Of a stretch of 64,000 bases of DNA, positions 27,321 through 37,783 are shown piece by piece. The notes under the pieces are model-generated. The model was not told the DNA's origin, did not search any database, and saw nothing but the letters and a program-made list of their open reading frames with translations. Source of the DNA: Yokenella regensburgei ATCC 49455. GTDB taxonomy: Bacteria > Pseudomonadota > Gammaproteobacteria > Enterobacterales > Enterobacteriaceae. The stretch's first letter is position 1. Each line of letters opens with the position of its first letter. The stretch is from assembly GCF_000735455.1 (NCBI RefSeq), contig NZ_JMPS01000087.1, forward strand, positions 1-64,000, written 5' to 3'. The translations under genes were made by a program, and so were the position numbers.

Positions 27321-27419
27321 ATCGTCACTTTTCTCAAACAAAATTGTTGCGCATTATAGCCAATCTGCGCCCTATGTCATAAAGTTAAGGGCTTATTTTT
27401 TGACTTCAGGGATTGCACC

Positions 27420-28538
27420 ATGGTGACCTTATCGCGGCTTTTTATTCATCCGGTAAAATCGATGCGCGGCATCGGCCTGACGCATGCCTTCGCCGATATC
27501 AGCGGAATGGCGTTTGACCGGATTTTTATGGTCACCGAGCCCGATGGCACTTTTATTACGGCGCGACAGTTCCCGCAGATGGTGAAGTTCACCCCCGCCC
27601 CATTGCACGACGGCCTGCATCTCACCGCACCGGACGGCAGCAGCACCATTATTCGCTTTGCCGATTTTGCCCCGCAGGCGCAGCCCACTGAAGTCTGGGG
27701 CAACCATTTTACCGCGCTCATTGCGCCAGAAGAAATCAATCACTGGCTAAGCGGCTTTTTTAAACGCGACGTTCAGCTGCGCTGGGTCGGACCAGAGCTT
27801 ACCCGCCGGGTTAAAAAGCACGACACGGTACCGCTCTCTTTTGCAGATGGTTATCCGTACCTGCTGACCAACGAAGCCTCGCTGCGCGATCTGCAGCAGC
27901 GCTGCAGCGCCAGCGTGCGGATGGAACAGTTCCGTCCCAATCTGGTCGTCACCGGCGCCAAAGCCTGGGATGAAGATACCTGGAAGGTTATTCGCATCGG
28001 CGAAGTCACCTTTGACGTTGCTAAACCCTGCAGCCGCTGTATTTTCACCACCGTCAGTCCGGAGCGTGGCCAAAAACACCCCTCGGGCGAACCGCTCAGC
28101 ACGCTTCAGGGCTTTCGCACGGCGCTCGACAACGGCGACGTGGATTTCGGCCAGAACCTGATTGCCCGCAACAGCGGCGTTGTCCGGGTTGGCGACAGCG
28201 TGGAAGTGCTGGCAACGAAACCAGCCCGTGTTTACGGTGCAGGAAAAACCGAAGCGTCAGTCAGCGTAGAAACCCAGCCAGAGGCGCTGGTTGATATAGA
28301 GTGGCAGGGTGAAACGTTCAGCGGCAATAACCAGCAAATTTTACTGGAGCAGCTTGAGCAGCAGGGAATTCGGGTGCCCTACTCGTGCCGGGCGGGGATC
28401 TGCGGAAGCTGTCGGATCACGCTTGTTGAAGGGGAAGTCAGCGCGCTTAAGAAAAATGCGGTCAGCGAGGATGGAACCATTCTGTGCTGCAGTTGCGTAC
28501 CCAAAACCGCGCTGCGTTTACGTTTTCACACAGCCTGA
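27420..28538 (+). CDS. ycbX: MOSC and ferredoxin protein YcbX
   Basis: YcbX takes part in detoxifying N-hydroxylated base analogues such as 6-hydroxylaminopurine and carries molybdenum cofactor. The 372-residue product (369 in E. coli) has an N-terminal MOSC beta-barrel, a MOSC domain with [12 protein letters not shown] (the cofactor-related cysteine, about residue 204) and a C-terminal 2Fe-2S ferredoxin domain with cysteines in [13 protein letters not shown] and CCSC. It is divergent from rlmL and overlaps the 3' end of convergent zapC by 13 bases. Confidence 0.95.
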   Translation: MVTLSRLFIHPVKSMRGIGLTHAFADISGMAFDRIFMVTEPDGTFITARQFPQMVKFTPAPLHDGLHLTAPDGSSTIIRFADFAPQAQPTEVWGNHFTALIAPEEINHWLSGFFKRDVQLRWVGPELTRRVKKHDTVPLSFADGYPYLLTNEASLRDLQQRCSASVRMEQFRPNLVVTGAKAWDEDTWKVIRIGEVTFDVAKPCSRCIFTTVSPERGQKHPSGEPLSTLQGFRTALDNGDVDFGQNLIARNSGVVRVGDSVEVLATKPARVYGAGKTEASVSVETQPEALVDIEWQGETFSGNNQQILLEQLEQQGIRVPYSCRAGICGSCRITLVEGEVSALKKNAVSEDGTILCCSCVPKTALRLRFHTA

Positions 28539-29068
28539 CCGAAGCTATAGCTTTCGACGACGGGTTGCGGCTGCAGCCTGTCGTTCATCACCTTAATCGC
28601 ATCGCCAAGCTGCATCGTGCGCCCGGCCAGTACCAGTCCAGGCTGAGCCAGCAGGCACAGTGCCGCATTCTCACCCGGTTCAACCACCAGCAGATTGACG
28701 GCTTCACCGCTGTCGCTGAGCCATACACAGGCGGCGTCGCCGGTGGCAGGCTGCCAGCTTTCGCTGTGAGTGGTGAAATGCCAGCTTTTTGGCATCTGCG
28801 GTTTAAGATAACGAATCGCCACCAGCGCGTTGAGCGTTAACTCTGCACGGTGTTCTTTCGATAAATCCAGCTGGCGGCATTTCTCTTCAAAAGAGAAATA
28901 AAGTGCCGCGTCATCAACGCAAAAGCCGGAGGGGCAAAAGGCATCGGGAGTCAGCATCCTGCGGGCAAAACGCGACCGAAACAACATACCATTGGCTAAA
29001 TCGAGCATCATTCGATCATGCTCTTCATCAAAATACCAACGCCAGTTATCATCAGGTTTAATTCGCAT
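28526..29068 (-). CDS. zapC: FtsZ-associated division protein ZapC
   Basis: ZapC stabilises FtsZ polymers at the division ring. The 180-residue product equals E. coli ZapC in length, with conserved [39 protein letters not shown] at the N-terminus. The ATG at 29068 is the family start; an upstream start would add 19 unrelated residues. It lies downstream of pyrD on the same strand with a likely terminator between. Confidence 0.95.
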   Translation of the reverse strand: MRIKPDDNWRWYFDEEHDRMMLDLANGMLFRSRFARRMLTPDAFCPSGFCVDDAALYFSFEEKCRQLDLSKEHRAELTLNALVAIRYLKPQMPKSWHFTTHSESWQPATGDAACVWLSDSGEAVNLLVVEPGENAALCLLAQPGLVLAGRTMQLGDAIKVMNDRLQPQPVVESYSFGQAV

Positions 29069-29213
29069 ATTTGTTCCCCTCCTTTCCTGCATCCTTGCTA
29101 ACCATGCCAACTTTGCCAGCGACATTTAGCTTTACCGCTTCGCTTTACTTTTCGTCTGAATTAATAAAAGACCAAAATGTTTAAATAAGCAACAATGAAG
29201 GAATATAAAACAA

Positions 29214-29237
29214 CCAGGGCTGGAAATAAAGCCCTGG
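29214..29237 (-). terminator. Likely terminator of pyrD
   Basis: CCAGGGCT and AGCCCTGG form an eight-base stem with an eight-base loop. On the minus strand it is followed by TTGTTTTATA, and it lies 22 bases past the pyrD stop. Confidence 0.6.
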
Positions 29238-29259
29238 AGGAGATTAAGAAGCAAAAAGG

Positions 29260-30270
29260 TTAGATATGGGTAACAATTTCTTTAATCAGCGGTGGGCCTT
29301 TAAAAATAAAGCCAGAATAAATCTGTACCAGCGTCGCCCCGGCAGCCAGTTTTTCGCGCGCGGCAATCACCGAATCAATGCCACCGACGCCAATAATTGG
29401 CAACCGACCGTTTAATTCAGCGGACAGCATACGGATAATTTCTGTGCTTTTTAATTGCAGCGGACGACCGCTCAAACCACCCATTTCGTCGCAGTGCTTC
29501 ATTCCCTGAACCAGGGATCTGTCGAGCGTTGTATTGGTGGCAATTACCCCATCAATATTATGACGCACCAAACTATCGGCCACCTGGATCAATTCTTCAA
29601 CGGAAAGATCCGGTGCGATCTTCACCGCCAGCGGAACATATTTATGATGCTTCGCCTGGAGTTCAGCTTGCTTATTTTTAATACTGGAAAGCAGATCGTC
29701 GAGCGCTTCACCATATTGCAGCGTACGTAACCCTGGGGTATTCGGTGAGGAGATATTAATCGCGATATAACCGGCATAGGCATAAACTTTCTCCATACAA
29801 ATCAGATAGTCATCTTTGCCCTGCTCTACCGGAGTATCTTTATTTTTACCAATATTAATGCCGAGAATACCGTCAAAATGCGCTTTTTTGACGTTCTCAA
29901 CCAGGTTATCCACCCCGAGGTTATTGAAGCCCATGCGGTTGATAAGCCCCTCGGCATCAACCAGGCGGAAGATCCTCGGCTTGTCGTTACCAGGCTGCGG
30001 ACGTGGGGTTACGGTACCAATTTCTACCGAACCAAAACCCATCGCGCCCAGGGCATCGATGCACTCGCCATTTTTGTCGAGACCTGCCGCAAGGCCCAGC
30101 GGGTTCTTAAAGGTCAGCCCCATACAGGTTACCGGTTTTGCCGGCACTTTCTGGCGCACAAGTGCTTCCAGCGGGGTTCCCGTCACACGACGTAATTGTT
30201 GGAATGTAAATTCATGAGCGCGCTCAGGATCGAGCTGGAAAAGGGCTTTTCGAACGAAGGGGTAGTACAT
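29260..30270 (-). CDS. pyrD: Dihydroorotate dehydrogenase (quinone)
   Basis: PyrD oxidises dihydroorotate to orotate at the inner membrane with ubiquinone as acceptor, the fourth step of pyrimidine synthesis. The 336-residue product has the E. coli length. The N-terminal membrane-associating helices ([21 protein letters not shown]) mark it as class 2. The catalytic serine is in [12 protein letters not shown] near residue 175; FMN-binding segments are [10 protein letters not shown] and GVGGIDS. The ATG at 30270 is the family start; a frame open 50 codons further upstream covers the regulatory leader. Confidence 0.98.
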   Translation of the reverse strand: MYYPFVRKALFQLDPERAHEFTFQQLRRVTGTPLEALVRQKVPAKPVTCMGLTFKNPLGLAAGLDKNGECIDALGAMGFGSVEIGTVTPRPQPGNDKPRIFRLVDAEGLINRMGFNNLGVDNLVENVKKAHFDGILGINIGKNKDTPVEQGKDDYLICMEKVYAYAGYIAINISSPNTPGLRTLQYGEALDDLLSSIKNKQAELQAKHHKYVPLAVKIAPDLSVEELIQVADSLVRHNIDGVIATNTTLDRSLVQGMKHCDEMGGLSGRPLQLKSTEIIRMLSAELNGRLPIIGVGGIDSVIAAREKLAAGATLVQIYSGFIFKGPPLIKEIVTHI

Positions 30271-30285
30271 GAACTCTCCTGGATT

Positions 30286-30302
30286 CCCGGTTGCAAACCG
30301 GG
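30286..30302 (-). promoter_or_regulatory. pyrD leader hairpin for CTP-sensitive control
   Basis: CCCGGTT, TGC and AACCGGG (minus strand) form a hairpin in the leader, 16 bases from the ATG and just ahead of the AGGAG. In E. coli and Salmonella, transcripts starting at C under high CTP form this hairpin and hide the ribosome site; shorter G-start transcripts under low CTP do not. The layout is preserved here. Confidence 0.8.
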
Positions 30303-30365
30303 GGCGTATTATGTTCGATCTTGCTACGAAAGGGAATTGACCTACGGCAAAAAATACGAAGTAAA

Positions 30366-30381
30366 ACGCAATCGGTTTCCT
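30366..30381. promoter_or_regulatory. PurR box of pyrD
   Basis: ACGCAATCGGTTTCCT resembles the PurR operator ACGCAAACGTTTTCGT, with most positions conserved. It lies about 65 bases upstream of the leader hairpin. E. coli pyrD is a PurR regulon member, so the site is likely functional. Confidence 0.65.
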
Positions 30382-30497
30382 TATTGCCGCTTTCCGGCAA
30401 TCCACTCCCGGATAAATCATTTAGCAAACCCTCCTCGCTCTGCGATAAATGTTATCAATGTTAGATAAAAGCGAACATTTAGTTATAAGGAGGGATT

Positions 30498-31073
30498 ATG
30501 CGAGTCATCACCCTGGCGGGAAGTCCACGCTTTCCATCACGATCCAGCGCGCTGCTGGAATATGCGCGGGAAAAACTTTCCCGCGTTGATGTCGAAGTCT
30601 GTCACTGGCACCTGCAAAATTTTGCGCCAGAAGATCTCCTCTACGCCCGCTTCGACAGCCCTGCTTTGCTGGCGCTGAAAGAACAGCTGGCCGATGCGGA
30701 TGGGCTTATCGTCGCCACCCCGGTGTATAAAGCCTCTTTCTCAGGCGCCCTAAAAACGCTGCTCGACCTCCTTCCTGAACGGGCACTGGAAGGCAAAGTG
30801 GTGCTCCCGCTGGCAACCGGCGGGACCGTGGCACATTTACTTGCTGTCGATTACGCCCTGAAACCGGTACTCAATGCCCTGAAGGCACAGGAAATTCTGC
30901 ACGGGGTGTTCGCTGACGATAGCCAGGTGCTCGACTATCAGCACCAGCCACGGTTTAGCCCCAACCTGCAGCACCGTCTGGACAGCGCGCTGGAAACCTT
31001 CTGGCAGGCGCTGCACCGCCGGGATATTCCCGCCCCCGTATTCCATCTGCCGCAAGGAGCTGCTCATGTTTAA
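30498..31073 (+). CDS. ssuE: NADPH-dependent FMN reductase SsuE
   Basis: SsuE supplies reduced FMN to the sulfonate monooxygenase SsuD. The 191-residue flavodoxin-fold protein has the phosphate-binding [18 protein letters not shown] near the N-terminus and the family motif [21 protein letters not shown] at about 74-94. It opens the ssuEADCB operon; AGGAGGG precedes the start and it overlaps ssuA by 8 bases. In E. coli the operon needs Cbl/CysB and is off when sulfate is plentiful; the AT-rich gap 30421-30497 should hold that promoter. Confidence 0.96.
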   Translation: MRVITLAGSPRFPSRSSALLEYAREKLSRVDVEVCHWHLQNFAPEDLLYARFDSPALLALKEQLADADGLIVATPVYKASFSGALKTLLDLLPERALEGKVVLPLATGGTVAHLLAVDYALKPVLNALKAQEILHGVFADDSQVLDYQHQPRFSPNLQHRLDSALETFWQALHRRDIPAPVFHLPQGAAHV

Positions 31074-32040
31074 TGGTTATAAATGGCGGCTGCGGTCGCT
31101 GGCGCTGAGCGGGCTGCTCACCCTTTCTGCCTGGAGCCATGCCGCAACCCAGGTGCCCGATACTCTGCGCATTGGTTATCAGAAAGGCAGCGTCAGTATG
31201 GTGCTGGCAAAAAGTTATCAGCTGCTTGAGAAGCGTTATCCGCAGAGCAAAATCTCGTGGGTGGAGTTCCCGGCCGGGCCGCAAATGCTGGAGGCGCTGA
31301 ACGTCGGTAGTATCGATCTTGGAAGTACCGGCGATATTCCCCCGATCTTCGCCCAGGCCGCCGGAGCGGATCTGTTGTACGTTGGCGTTGAACCGGCGAA
31401 GCCGAAGGCGGAAGTCATTCTGGTACCGGACAGCAGCGCGATCAAAACCGTCGCCGATCTGAAAGGCCATAAGGTGGCGTTCCAGAAAGGCTCCAGCTCG
31501 CACAACCTGCTGCTGCGTGCGCTACAGGAGGCGGGTCTCAGCTTTAAAGATATTCAGCCTGTTTACTTAACCCCGGCTGATGCCCGCGCGGCGTTCCAGC
31601 AGGGCAATGTCGATGCCTGGGCCATCTGGGATCCCTACTATTCAGCGGCCTTATTGCAGGGCGGCGTTCGGGTGTTGAAAGATGGCGAAACGCTGAAGCA
31701 AACCGGATCGTTCTATCTTGCCGCCCGACCGTATGCAGAAAAATACGGTGAGTTTGTGCAGGAGGTGCTGGCCACTTTCAGCCAGGCCGACGCGCTGACC
31801 CAGAGCCAGCGTCCACAAAGCATTACGCTGCTCGCGAAAACCATGGGGCTGCCGGAGCCCGTCATCGCCAGCTATCTCGATCATCGCCCCCCTACCGCTA
31901 TCTCCGCGGTGAGCGATGCCGTCGCCGCGCTGCAGCAGCAAACTGCCGATCTGTTCTATGACAATCATCTGGTACCGAAAAAAATCGATGTGCGCAGCCG
32001 CATCTGGCACCCCGCAACTTCCCAGGGAGCAACGTTATGA
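31066..32040 (+). CDS. ssuA: Sulfonate ABC transporter binding protein SsuA
   Basis: SsuA is the periplasmic binding protein for aliphatic sulfonates. The 324-residue precursor (319 in E. coli) has a signal peptide ending near HAATQ (residue about 28). Family segments are [60 protein letters not shown] and [17 protein letters not shown]. It overlaps ssuE by 8 bases and ssuD by 4, so translation is coupled. Confidence 0.95.
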   Translation: MFNGYKWRLRSLALSGLLTLSAWSHAATQVPDTLRIGYQKGSVSMVLAKSYQLLEKRYPQSKISWVEFPAGPQMLEALNVGSIDLGSTGDIPPIFAQAAGADLLYVGVEPAKPKAEVILVPDSSAIKTVADLKGHKVAFQKGSSSHNLLLRALQEAGLSFKDIQPVYLTPADARAAFQQGNVDAWAIWDPYYSAALLQGGVRVLKDGETLKQTGSFYLAARPYAEKYGEFVQEVLATFSQADALTQSQRPQSITLLAKTMGLPEPVIASYLDHRPPTAISAVSDAVAALQQQTADLFYDNHLVPKKIDVRSRIWHPATSQGATL

Positions 32041-33182
32041 GTCTGAATATTTTCTGGTTTTTACCGACCCACGGCGACGGTCACTATCTTGGCAGCGATG
32101 AGGGAGCCCGTCCTGTCGACCACGCCTACCTGCAACAAATCGCCCAGACCGCCGACCGGTTGGGCTTCAGCGGGGTGCTTATCCCTACCGGGCGCTCCTG
32201 TGAAGACGCATGGCTGGTGGCGGCTTCGCTGATCCCGGTAACCCAGCGGCTTAAATTTTTAGTTGCCCTGCGCCCGAGCGTAATTTCACCCACCGTCGCC
32301 GCCCGGCAGGCCGCTACGCTCGACAGGCTTTCGAACGGTCGCGCGCTGTTTAACCTGGTTACCGGCAGCGATCCGCAGGAGCTGGCTGGCGACGGCGTAT
32401 TCCTCGATCATACCGCCCGCTATGAAGCCTCGGCGGAGTTTACCCATATCTGGCGGCGCCTGCTGGAAGGGGAAACCGTCGATTTTGAGGGAAAATATCA
32501 GCACGTTCGTGGGGCAAAACTGCTGTTCCCCCCAGTTCAGCAGCCGCGTCCGCCGCTCTATTTTGGCGGATCTTCCGACGTTGCTCAGGATCTGGCCGCC
32601 GAGCAGGTCGATCTGTACCTGACCTGGGGCGAACCACCGGAGCAGGTGAAAGAAAAAATAGCCCAGGTACGGGAGAAAGCGGCCCGCCATGGTCGGCAGG
32701 TGCGCTTTGGTATTCGTCTGCATGTGATCGTGCGCGAGAGTAATGCCGAGGCCTGGAAGGCGGCGGATCGCCTGATATCACATCTTGACGACGAGACTAT
32801 CGCCCGCGCCCAGCAGGCATTTGCTCGCACCGATTCCGTGGGTCAGCAGCGGATGGCGGCGTTGCACGCAGGCCGTCGTGACAAGCTGGAAATCAGCCCG
32901 AATCTGTGGGCAGGCGTAGGTCTGGTACGCGGTGGCGCTGGTACTGCGCTGGTCGGCGACGGTCCAACCGTCGCGGCACGGATTAATGAGTATGCCGCCC
33001 TCGGCATCGACAGCTTTATCCTCTCCGGTTACCCGCATCTGGAAGAGGCATGGAAGGTGGGCGAACTGCTGTTCCCTCACCTTGATGTCACTGTTCCGGC
33101 GGTTCCACAGCCACAGACGCTTCAGCAGCAGGGTGAGGCCGTCGCTAACGAATTTATTCCACGTAAAGTGGCGCAAAGTTAA
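32037..33182 (+). CDS. ssuD: Alkanesulfonate monooxygenase SsuD
   Basis: SsuD cleaves C1-substituted alkanesulfonates to aldehyde and sulfite with FMNH2 and oxygen. The 381-residue luciferase-like TIM-barrel protein has the E. coli length, with [19 protein letters not shown] at the N-terminus. [40 protein letters not shown] spans about residues 80-120 and [18 protein letters not shown] lies near 330. Its ATG overlaps the ssuA stop. Confidence 0.97.
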   Translation: MSLNIFWFLPTHGDGHYLGSDEGARPVDHAYLQQIAQTADRLGFSGVLIPTGRSCEDAWLVAASLIPVTQRLKFLVALRPSVISPTVAARQAATLDRLSNGRALFNLVTGSDPQELAGDGVFLDHTARYEASAEFTHIWRRLLEGETVDFEGKYQHVRGAKLLFPPVQQPRPPLYFGGSSDVAQDLAAEQVDLYLTWGEPPEQVKEKIAQVREKAARHGRQVRFGIRLHVIVRESNAEAWKAADRLISHLDDETIARAQQAFARTDSVGQQRMAALHAGRRDKLEISPNLWAGVGLVRGGAGTALVGDGPTVAARINEYAALGIDSFILSGYPHLEEAWKVGELLFPHLDVTVPAVPQPQTLQQQGEAVANEFIPRKVAQS

Positions 33183-33192
33183 GGAGCCGCCA

Positions 33193-33984
33193 ATGACCAC
33201 GCCTGCAAATAAATGGCTGCTGCGCGCCGCGCCCTGGGTGCTGCCGATCGGGATTGTTGTTGTCTGGCAAATCGCCTCGTCCACCGGCTGGCTTTCCACG
33301 CGGATCCTGCCCTCTCCGGAAGGCGTTATTGAAGCTTTCTGGTCGCTCTCGGCAAGCGGTGAACTGTGGCAGCATCTGGCAATCAGCTCCTGGCGGGCGC
33401 TTATCGGCTTCTCCATTGGCGGTAGTCTCGGCCTGATACTGGGGCTTATCAGTGGGCTGTCGCGCTGGGGCGAACGCCTGCTCGACACCTCCATTCAAAT
33501 GCTGCGCAACGTGCCACACCTGGCGCTGATCCCGCTGGTTATCCTGTGGTTCGGCATCGACGAGAGCGCGAAAATTTTCCTCGTCGCTCTGGGCACGCTG
33601 TTCCCGATTTATATCAACACCTGGCATGGTATCCGCAACATTGACAGAGGGCTGGTAGAGATGGCGCGCAGTTACGGGCTCTCTGGCGCGGCGTTATTCT
33701 GGCATGTGATCCTGCCCGGCGCGCTGCCTTCAATTATGGTTGGCGTTCGCTTCGCCCTTGGCCTGATGTGGCTGACATTGATTGTTGCCGAAACCATATC
33801 AGCCAACGCCGGGATCGGCTATCTGGCGATGAATGCCCGCGAATTCTTACAGACTGACGTGGTGGTGGTCGCCATCATCCTTTATGCCTTGTTGGGCAAA
33901 CTGGCGGATCTCAGCGCACAGGGGCTGGAACGCCAGTGGCTGCGCTGGAACCCGGCCTACAACTCGCAGGAGAAAACTGCATGA
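33193..33984 (+). CDS. ssuC: Sulfonate ABC transporter permease SsuC
   Basis: SsuC is the membrane permease of the SsuABC importer. The 263-residue protein has the E. coli length, about six spans, and the permease loop motif [29 protein letters not shown] near residues 155-183 that docks to SsuB. The ATG at 33193 has AGGAG upstream and follows the ssuD stop by 10 bases; the frame is open further 5' inside ssuD, but that part is not family sequence. Confidence 0.96.
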   Translation: MTTPANKWLLRAAPWVLPIGIVVVWQIASSTGWLSTRILPSPEGVIEAFWSLSASGELWQHLAISSWRALIGFSIGGSLGLILGLISGLSRWGERLLDTSIQMLRNVPHLALIPLVILWFGIDESAKIFLVALGTLFPIYINTWHGIRNIDRGLVEMARSYGLSGAALFWHVILPGALPSIMVGVRFALGLMWLTLIVAETISANAGIGYLAMNAREFLQTDVVVVAIILYALLGKLADLSAQGLERQWLRWNPAYNSQEKTA

Positions 33985-34751
33985 ATACCGCACGTCTGAA
34001 CCCTGGCACACCGCTGCTGCTGAATAACATTCATAAGCGATATGGTAGTAATCAGGTGCTGAACGCGCTGGATCTCCATGTTCCCTCCGGGCAGTTTGTG
34101 GCGGTGGTGGGCCGCAGCGGCGGTGGCAAAAGTACGCTTTTGCGATTGCTTGCCGGCCTCGAACGTGCGGACGACGGCGAGCTGCTTGCCGGCACCACAC
34201 CGCTTGCCAGCCTTCAGGATGATACGCGTATGATGTTTCAGGACGCCCGGCTACTGCCCTGGAACACGGTCATCGATAACGTCGGGCTGGGGCTTAAGGG
34301 CCGCTGGCGAGACGCGGCCCTGCAGGCGCTTGCCGCCGTGGGTCTGGAGAACCGCGCCGGGGAGTGGCCCGCCGCGCTGTCGGGCGGACAGAAACAGCGC
34401 GTGGCGTTGGCCCGCGCCCTGATTCATCGTCCTGGCCTGTTGCTGCTGGATGAGCCGCTGGGCGCGCTGGATGCCCTCACCCGCCTTGAAATGCAGGCGC
34501 TGATTGAGTCCCTTTGGCTGGATCAGGGCTTCACCGTACTGCTGGTGACCCATGACGTCAGCGAAGCGGTGATGATGGCCGATCGGGTATTGTTAATAGA
34601 AGAAGGAAAAATTGGTCTCGATCTGACGGTCGACATTGCCCGGCCACGTCGTTGGGGATCGTCAAGGCTGGCAGAACTGGAAGAAACGGTTTTGAACCGG
34701 GTCATGGGCCGCGACACAGAAGTTGTGCGACAAAAAAACCGCCAGGCGTAG
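33981..34751 (+). CDS. ssuB: Sulfonate ABC transporter ATPase SsuB
   Basis: SsuB powers sulfonate import. The 256-residue ATPase has Walker [12 protein letters not shown] near residue 47, the Q-loop FQDARLLPW, signature [15 protein letters not shown] and Walker [12 protein letters not shown], followed by the H-loop VTHDVSEA. Its ATG overlaps the ssuC stop (ATGA). It is the last gene of the operon; a terminator begins inside its last codons. Confidence 0.96.
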   Translation: MNTARLNPGTPLLLNNIHKRYGSNQVLNALDLHVPSGQFVAVVGRSGGGKSTLLRLLAGLERADDGELLAGTTPLASLQDDTRMMFQDARLLPWNTVIDNVGLGLKGRWRDAALQALAAVGLENRAGEWPAALSGGQKQRVALARALIHRPGLLLLDEPLGALDALTRLEMQALIESLWLDQGFTVLLVTHDVSEAVMMADRVLLIEEGKIGLDLTVDIARPRRWGSSRLAELEETVLNRVMGRDTEVVRQKNRQA

Positions 34752-34765
34752 TGCTGGCGGTTTTT
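34733..34765 (+). terminator. Terminator of the ssu operon
   Basis: AAAAAACCGCCAG and CTGGCGGTTTTT form a hairpin with a T-run that starts within the final codons of ssuB and encloses its stop. Confidence 0.88.
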
Positions 34766-34767
34766 AT

Positions 34768-34834
34768 CGGATGCGGCTATGCCTTATCCGACCTACTGGT
34801 AAGGGTAGGCCCGGTAAGGCAACGCCGCACCGGG
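34768..34834. repeat. REP/BIME-like pair between ssuB and pepN
   Basis: CGGATGCGGCTATGCCTTATCCG (34768-34790, imperfect hairpin; shown only to name it by its ends CGGATGCGGC and CCTTATCCG) faces a second element ending in CACCGGG at 34810-34834. The spacing, the TACTGGTAAGGGTA centre and the opposite orientation fit an enterobacterial bacterial interspersed mosaic element. It lies between the convergent stops of ssuB and pepN. Confidence 0.75.
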
Positions 34835-34842
34835 CAAATCCG

Positions 34843-37455
34843 TTACGCTAACGCTTTGGTGATTTTCTCGAACAGATCCCCGGAGAGATTCTCCAGCCCT
34901 TTCAACTGTTCAAGCGCCGCACGCATCTTCGCCTGACGGGCAGCATCGTAGCGTTTCAGGCGGATCAGCGGCTCAATCAGACGCGATGCCACCTGCGGGT
35001 TACGGCGGTTCAGCTCGCTCAGCATCTCCACCATAAACTGGTAACCGCTGCCGTCTTCAGCGTGGAACGCCGCCGGGTTGGCGCTGGCGAACGCACCAAT
35101 CAGCGAACGCACACGGTTCGGGTTGCCGAGGGTAAACGAACGATGGTTCAGCAGGCCCCGCACGGTTTCCAGCACGTTATCGGCCGGACTTGTGGACTGC
35201 AGAATGAACCACTTGTCCATCACCAGACCATCCTGATGCCACTTGTCGTCGTACTCCTGCATCAGCTCATCGCGGCACGGCAGCTGTGCTGCTACCGCAG
35301 AAGCCAGCGCCGCCAGCGCATCGGTCATGTTATCGGCCTGATGGTACTGCGCTTTCACCAGCTTATCCGCCAGCGTAACTTCACCGAACGCCAGGTAACG
35401 CAGGCAGGTGTTACGCAGTGAACGCTTGCCAATATCGGCATGCTCAACGCGGTACTCGGCGAGTTTATTGGCGTTGTACACCACCAGGAACTCGTCCGCC
35501 AGCTCGTTGGCAAGGGTACGGGTCAGTGCTTCACGCACGGTGGTGATGGCTATCGGGTCGATAATCTCAAACAACTCGGCAATCTCACTCGCCGACGGCA
35601 GCGTGAGGATTTCCGCGGCCAGCGCCGGATCAATCTTCTCATCAAGCAAGATGCCGCGGAAGGCATCCGCAACGTGCACCGGAAGCGACAGCGGCTGCCC
35701 TTGCTGGTGACGAACGATATTGAGCTTGATGTAGGTGGCGAGCAGACTCTGCGCGGCATCCCAACGAGAGAAATCGTTGCGGGCGTGGCGCATCAGGAAG
35801 GTGAGCTGCTGATCGCTCCATTTGTATTCAAGCTTCACCGGCGCTGAGAATTCACAGAGCAGCGACGGAACCGGCTGGAAATAGACGTTATCAAAGACGA
35901 ACGTCTGTTCTGCCTGGGTCACGTTCAGAACGTGGTGCACCGGGTGACCGCCCTTCTGCAGCGGGATCACCTTGCCTTCGTTATCGTACAGCGCCAGTTC
36001 AAACGGAATATGCAGCGGCTGCTTTTCCGGCTGGTCAGGCGTTGCCGGAGTACGCTGTTTGATGGTCAGCGTATACTGCTCGGTTTCCGGGTTGTAATCG
36101 TCATGCACGGTCAGGACAGGCGTACCGGACTGGCTGTACCAGCGGCGGAAGTGCGACAGATCGACGTTGGAAGCATCTTCCATCGCCTGCACAAAATCGT
36201 CGCAGGTGGCGGCGCTGCCGTCGTGACGCTCAACGTACAGCTGCATCCCTTTCTGGAAATTAGCTTCACCCAACAGAGTGTGCAGCATACGGATCACTTC
36301 TGCGCCCTTCTCATAGACGGTCAGGGTGTAGAAGTTGTTCATCTCGATAACCATGTCCGGGCGAATCGGGTGCGCCATCGGGCTCGCGTCTTCGGCAAAC
36401 TGCATGCCACGCATGGTACGGACGTTGTTGATACGGTTCACCGCACGAGAGCCGAGATCGGAGCTGAACTCCTGATCGCGGAACACGGTCAGCCCCTCTT
36501 TCAGGCTCAGCTGGAACCAGTCACGGCAGGTGATGCGGTTGCCGGTCCAGTTGTGGAAATACTCATGGCCGATCACGCGTTCGATGTCGAGATAGTCTTT
36601 ATCCGTCGCGGTGTCGGTGCGGGCCAGCACATATTTGGAGTTAAAGATGTTGAGGCCTTTGTTCTCCATGGCGCCCATATTGAAGAAGTCGACGGCCACA
36701 ATCATATAGATGTCGAGATCGTATTCGAGGCCGAAACGCTCTTCGTCCCACTTCATGGAGTTTTTCAGCGAGGTCATCGCCCACGGTGCGCGATCAAGGT
36801 TGCCGCGGTCAACGTACAGTTCCAGCGCCACTTCACGCCCGGAACGGGTGGTGAAGGTATCGCGCAGGACGTCGAAATCACCGGCCACCAGCGCAAACAG
36901 GTAGCAGGGTTTCGGGAACGGATCCTGCCACTGAACCCAGTGACGACCATTCTCCAGCTCGCCCTGCGCTACACGGTTACCGTTGGAGAGCAGGAATGGG
37001 TATTTGCTCTTATCGGCGATAATTTTAGTGGTAAAGCGGGCCAGCACATCCGGCCTGTCCAGATACCAGGTAATATGACGGAAACCTTCCGCCTCGCACT
37101 GCGTACACAGCGCTTCTCCAGACTGGTAGAGCCCTTCCAGCGCAGTGTTGGCCGCCGGGCTTATCTCGTTTTTAATGCGTAAAGTAAAGGAAGCCGGCAG
37201 ACCATCAATAATCAGCTGGTTATTTTCTTCTTTATATTGGGTCCACGGCTGGTCATTCACATGTACAGACACCAGCGTTAAATCTTCACCATCAAGATGT
37301 AACGGCACGGCAGATGCCGCGTGACGGGTGACTTTACTCTCCGCCGTCACGATGGTTTTTGTGGCATCCAGGTCAAACGTCAAGTCAATATCGCTAATCA
37401 GGTAATCCGGCGCACGGTAGTCGTGGCGGTATTTGGCTTGTGGCTGTTGTGTCAT
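34843..37455 (-). CDS. pepN: Aminopeptidase N
   Basis: PepN is the main broad-specificity M1 zinc aminopeptidase of enterics and completes cytoplasmic peptide breakdown. The 870-residue product has the E. coli length. The substrate-recognition GAMEN motif lies near residue 261 and the zinc site HEYFHNWTGNR near 297 with the downstream glutamate in LKEGLTVFRDQEF. C-terminal helical repeats of the M1 PepN type follow. It is divergent from pncB across a 328-base gap. Confidence 0.98.
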   Translation of the reverse strand: MTQQPQAKYRHDYRAPDYLISDIDLTFDLDATKTIVTAESKVTRHAASAVPLHLDGEDLTLVSVHVNDQPWTQYKEENNQLIIDGLPASFTLRIKNEISPAANTALEGLYQSGEALCTQCEAEGFRHITWYLDRPDVLARFTTKIIADKSKYPFLLSNGNRVAQGELENGRHWVQWQDPFPKPCYLFALVAGDFDVLRDTFTTRSGREVALELYVDRGNLDRAPWAMTSLKNSMKWDEERFGLEYDLDIYMIVAVDFFNMGAMENKGLNIFNSKYVLARTDTATDKDYLDIERVIGHEYFHNWTGNRITCRDWFQLSLKEGLTVFRDQEFSSDLGSRAVNRINNVRTMRGMQFAEDASPMAHPIRPDMVIEMNNFYTLTVYEKGAEVIRMLHTLLGEANFQKGMQLYVERHDGSAATCDDFVQAMEDASNVDLSHFRRWYSQSGTPVLTVHDDYNPETEQYTLTIKQRTPATPDQPEKQPLHIPFELALYDNEGKVIPLQKGGHPVHHVLNVTQAEQTFVFDNVYFQPVPSLLCEFSAPVKLEYKWSDQQLTFLMRHARNDFSRWDAAQSLLATYIKLNIVRHQQGQPLSLPVHVADAFRGILLDEKIDPALAAEILTLPSASEIAELFEIIDPIAITTVREALTRTLANELADEFLVVYNANKLAEYRVEHADIGKRSLRNTCLRYLAFGEVTLADKLVKAQYHQADNMTDALAALASAVAAQLPCRDELMQEYDDKWHQDGLVMDKWFILQSTSPADNVLETVRGLLNHRSFTLGNPNRVRSLIGAFASANPAAFHAEDGSGYQFMVEMLSELNRRNPQVASRLIEPLIRLKRYDAARQAKMRAALEQLKGLENLSGDLFEKITKALA

Positions 37456-37783
37456 AAAAAACCTTTAGCATCCGGGTCAAAGTATCGACCTCAGTCTATT
37501 CCTGTTGCGCAATTCACGCTACGCAGAATGTTCATCTTTTCAGGGTCAAACGCCCAAAATGCTACATTCACATAACATTAGGGGCACAAAATGCTCTCGA
37601 CCAGGTCAACTGCTTGTGGTGTGATCGCTGTTTAATATATTAAACTATGCCCAGAACGTGACCCCATTTCCCACACCGGGGTCATCGCAGGACATAGCCA
37701 GGTTATCAAGGTATACTCCTGCGTTTTTCATTCGCTGCTGATTTCGATAGAAACGCTCCTGTGAGAGGATGCTACTGCAAGCC
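37456..37783. other. pepN-pncB divergent intergenic region
   Basis: No gene lies in these 328 bases. They hold the divergent promoters of pepN and pncB and one recognisable operator, the NadR box at 37629-37646. I see no hairpin or repeat beyond that. Confidence 0.6.
37629..37646. promoter_or_regulatory. NadR box of pncB
   Basis: TGTTTAATATATTAAACT matches the NadR operator TGTTTA-N6-TAAACA at 11 of 12 defined positions. It lies about 140 bases upstream of the pncB start. pncB is a NadR target in E. coli and Salmonella, repressed when NAD is plentiful. Confidence 0.78.
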
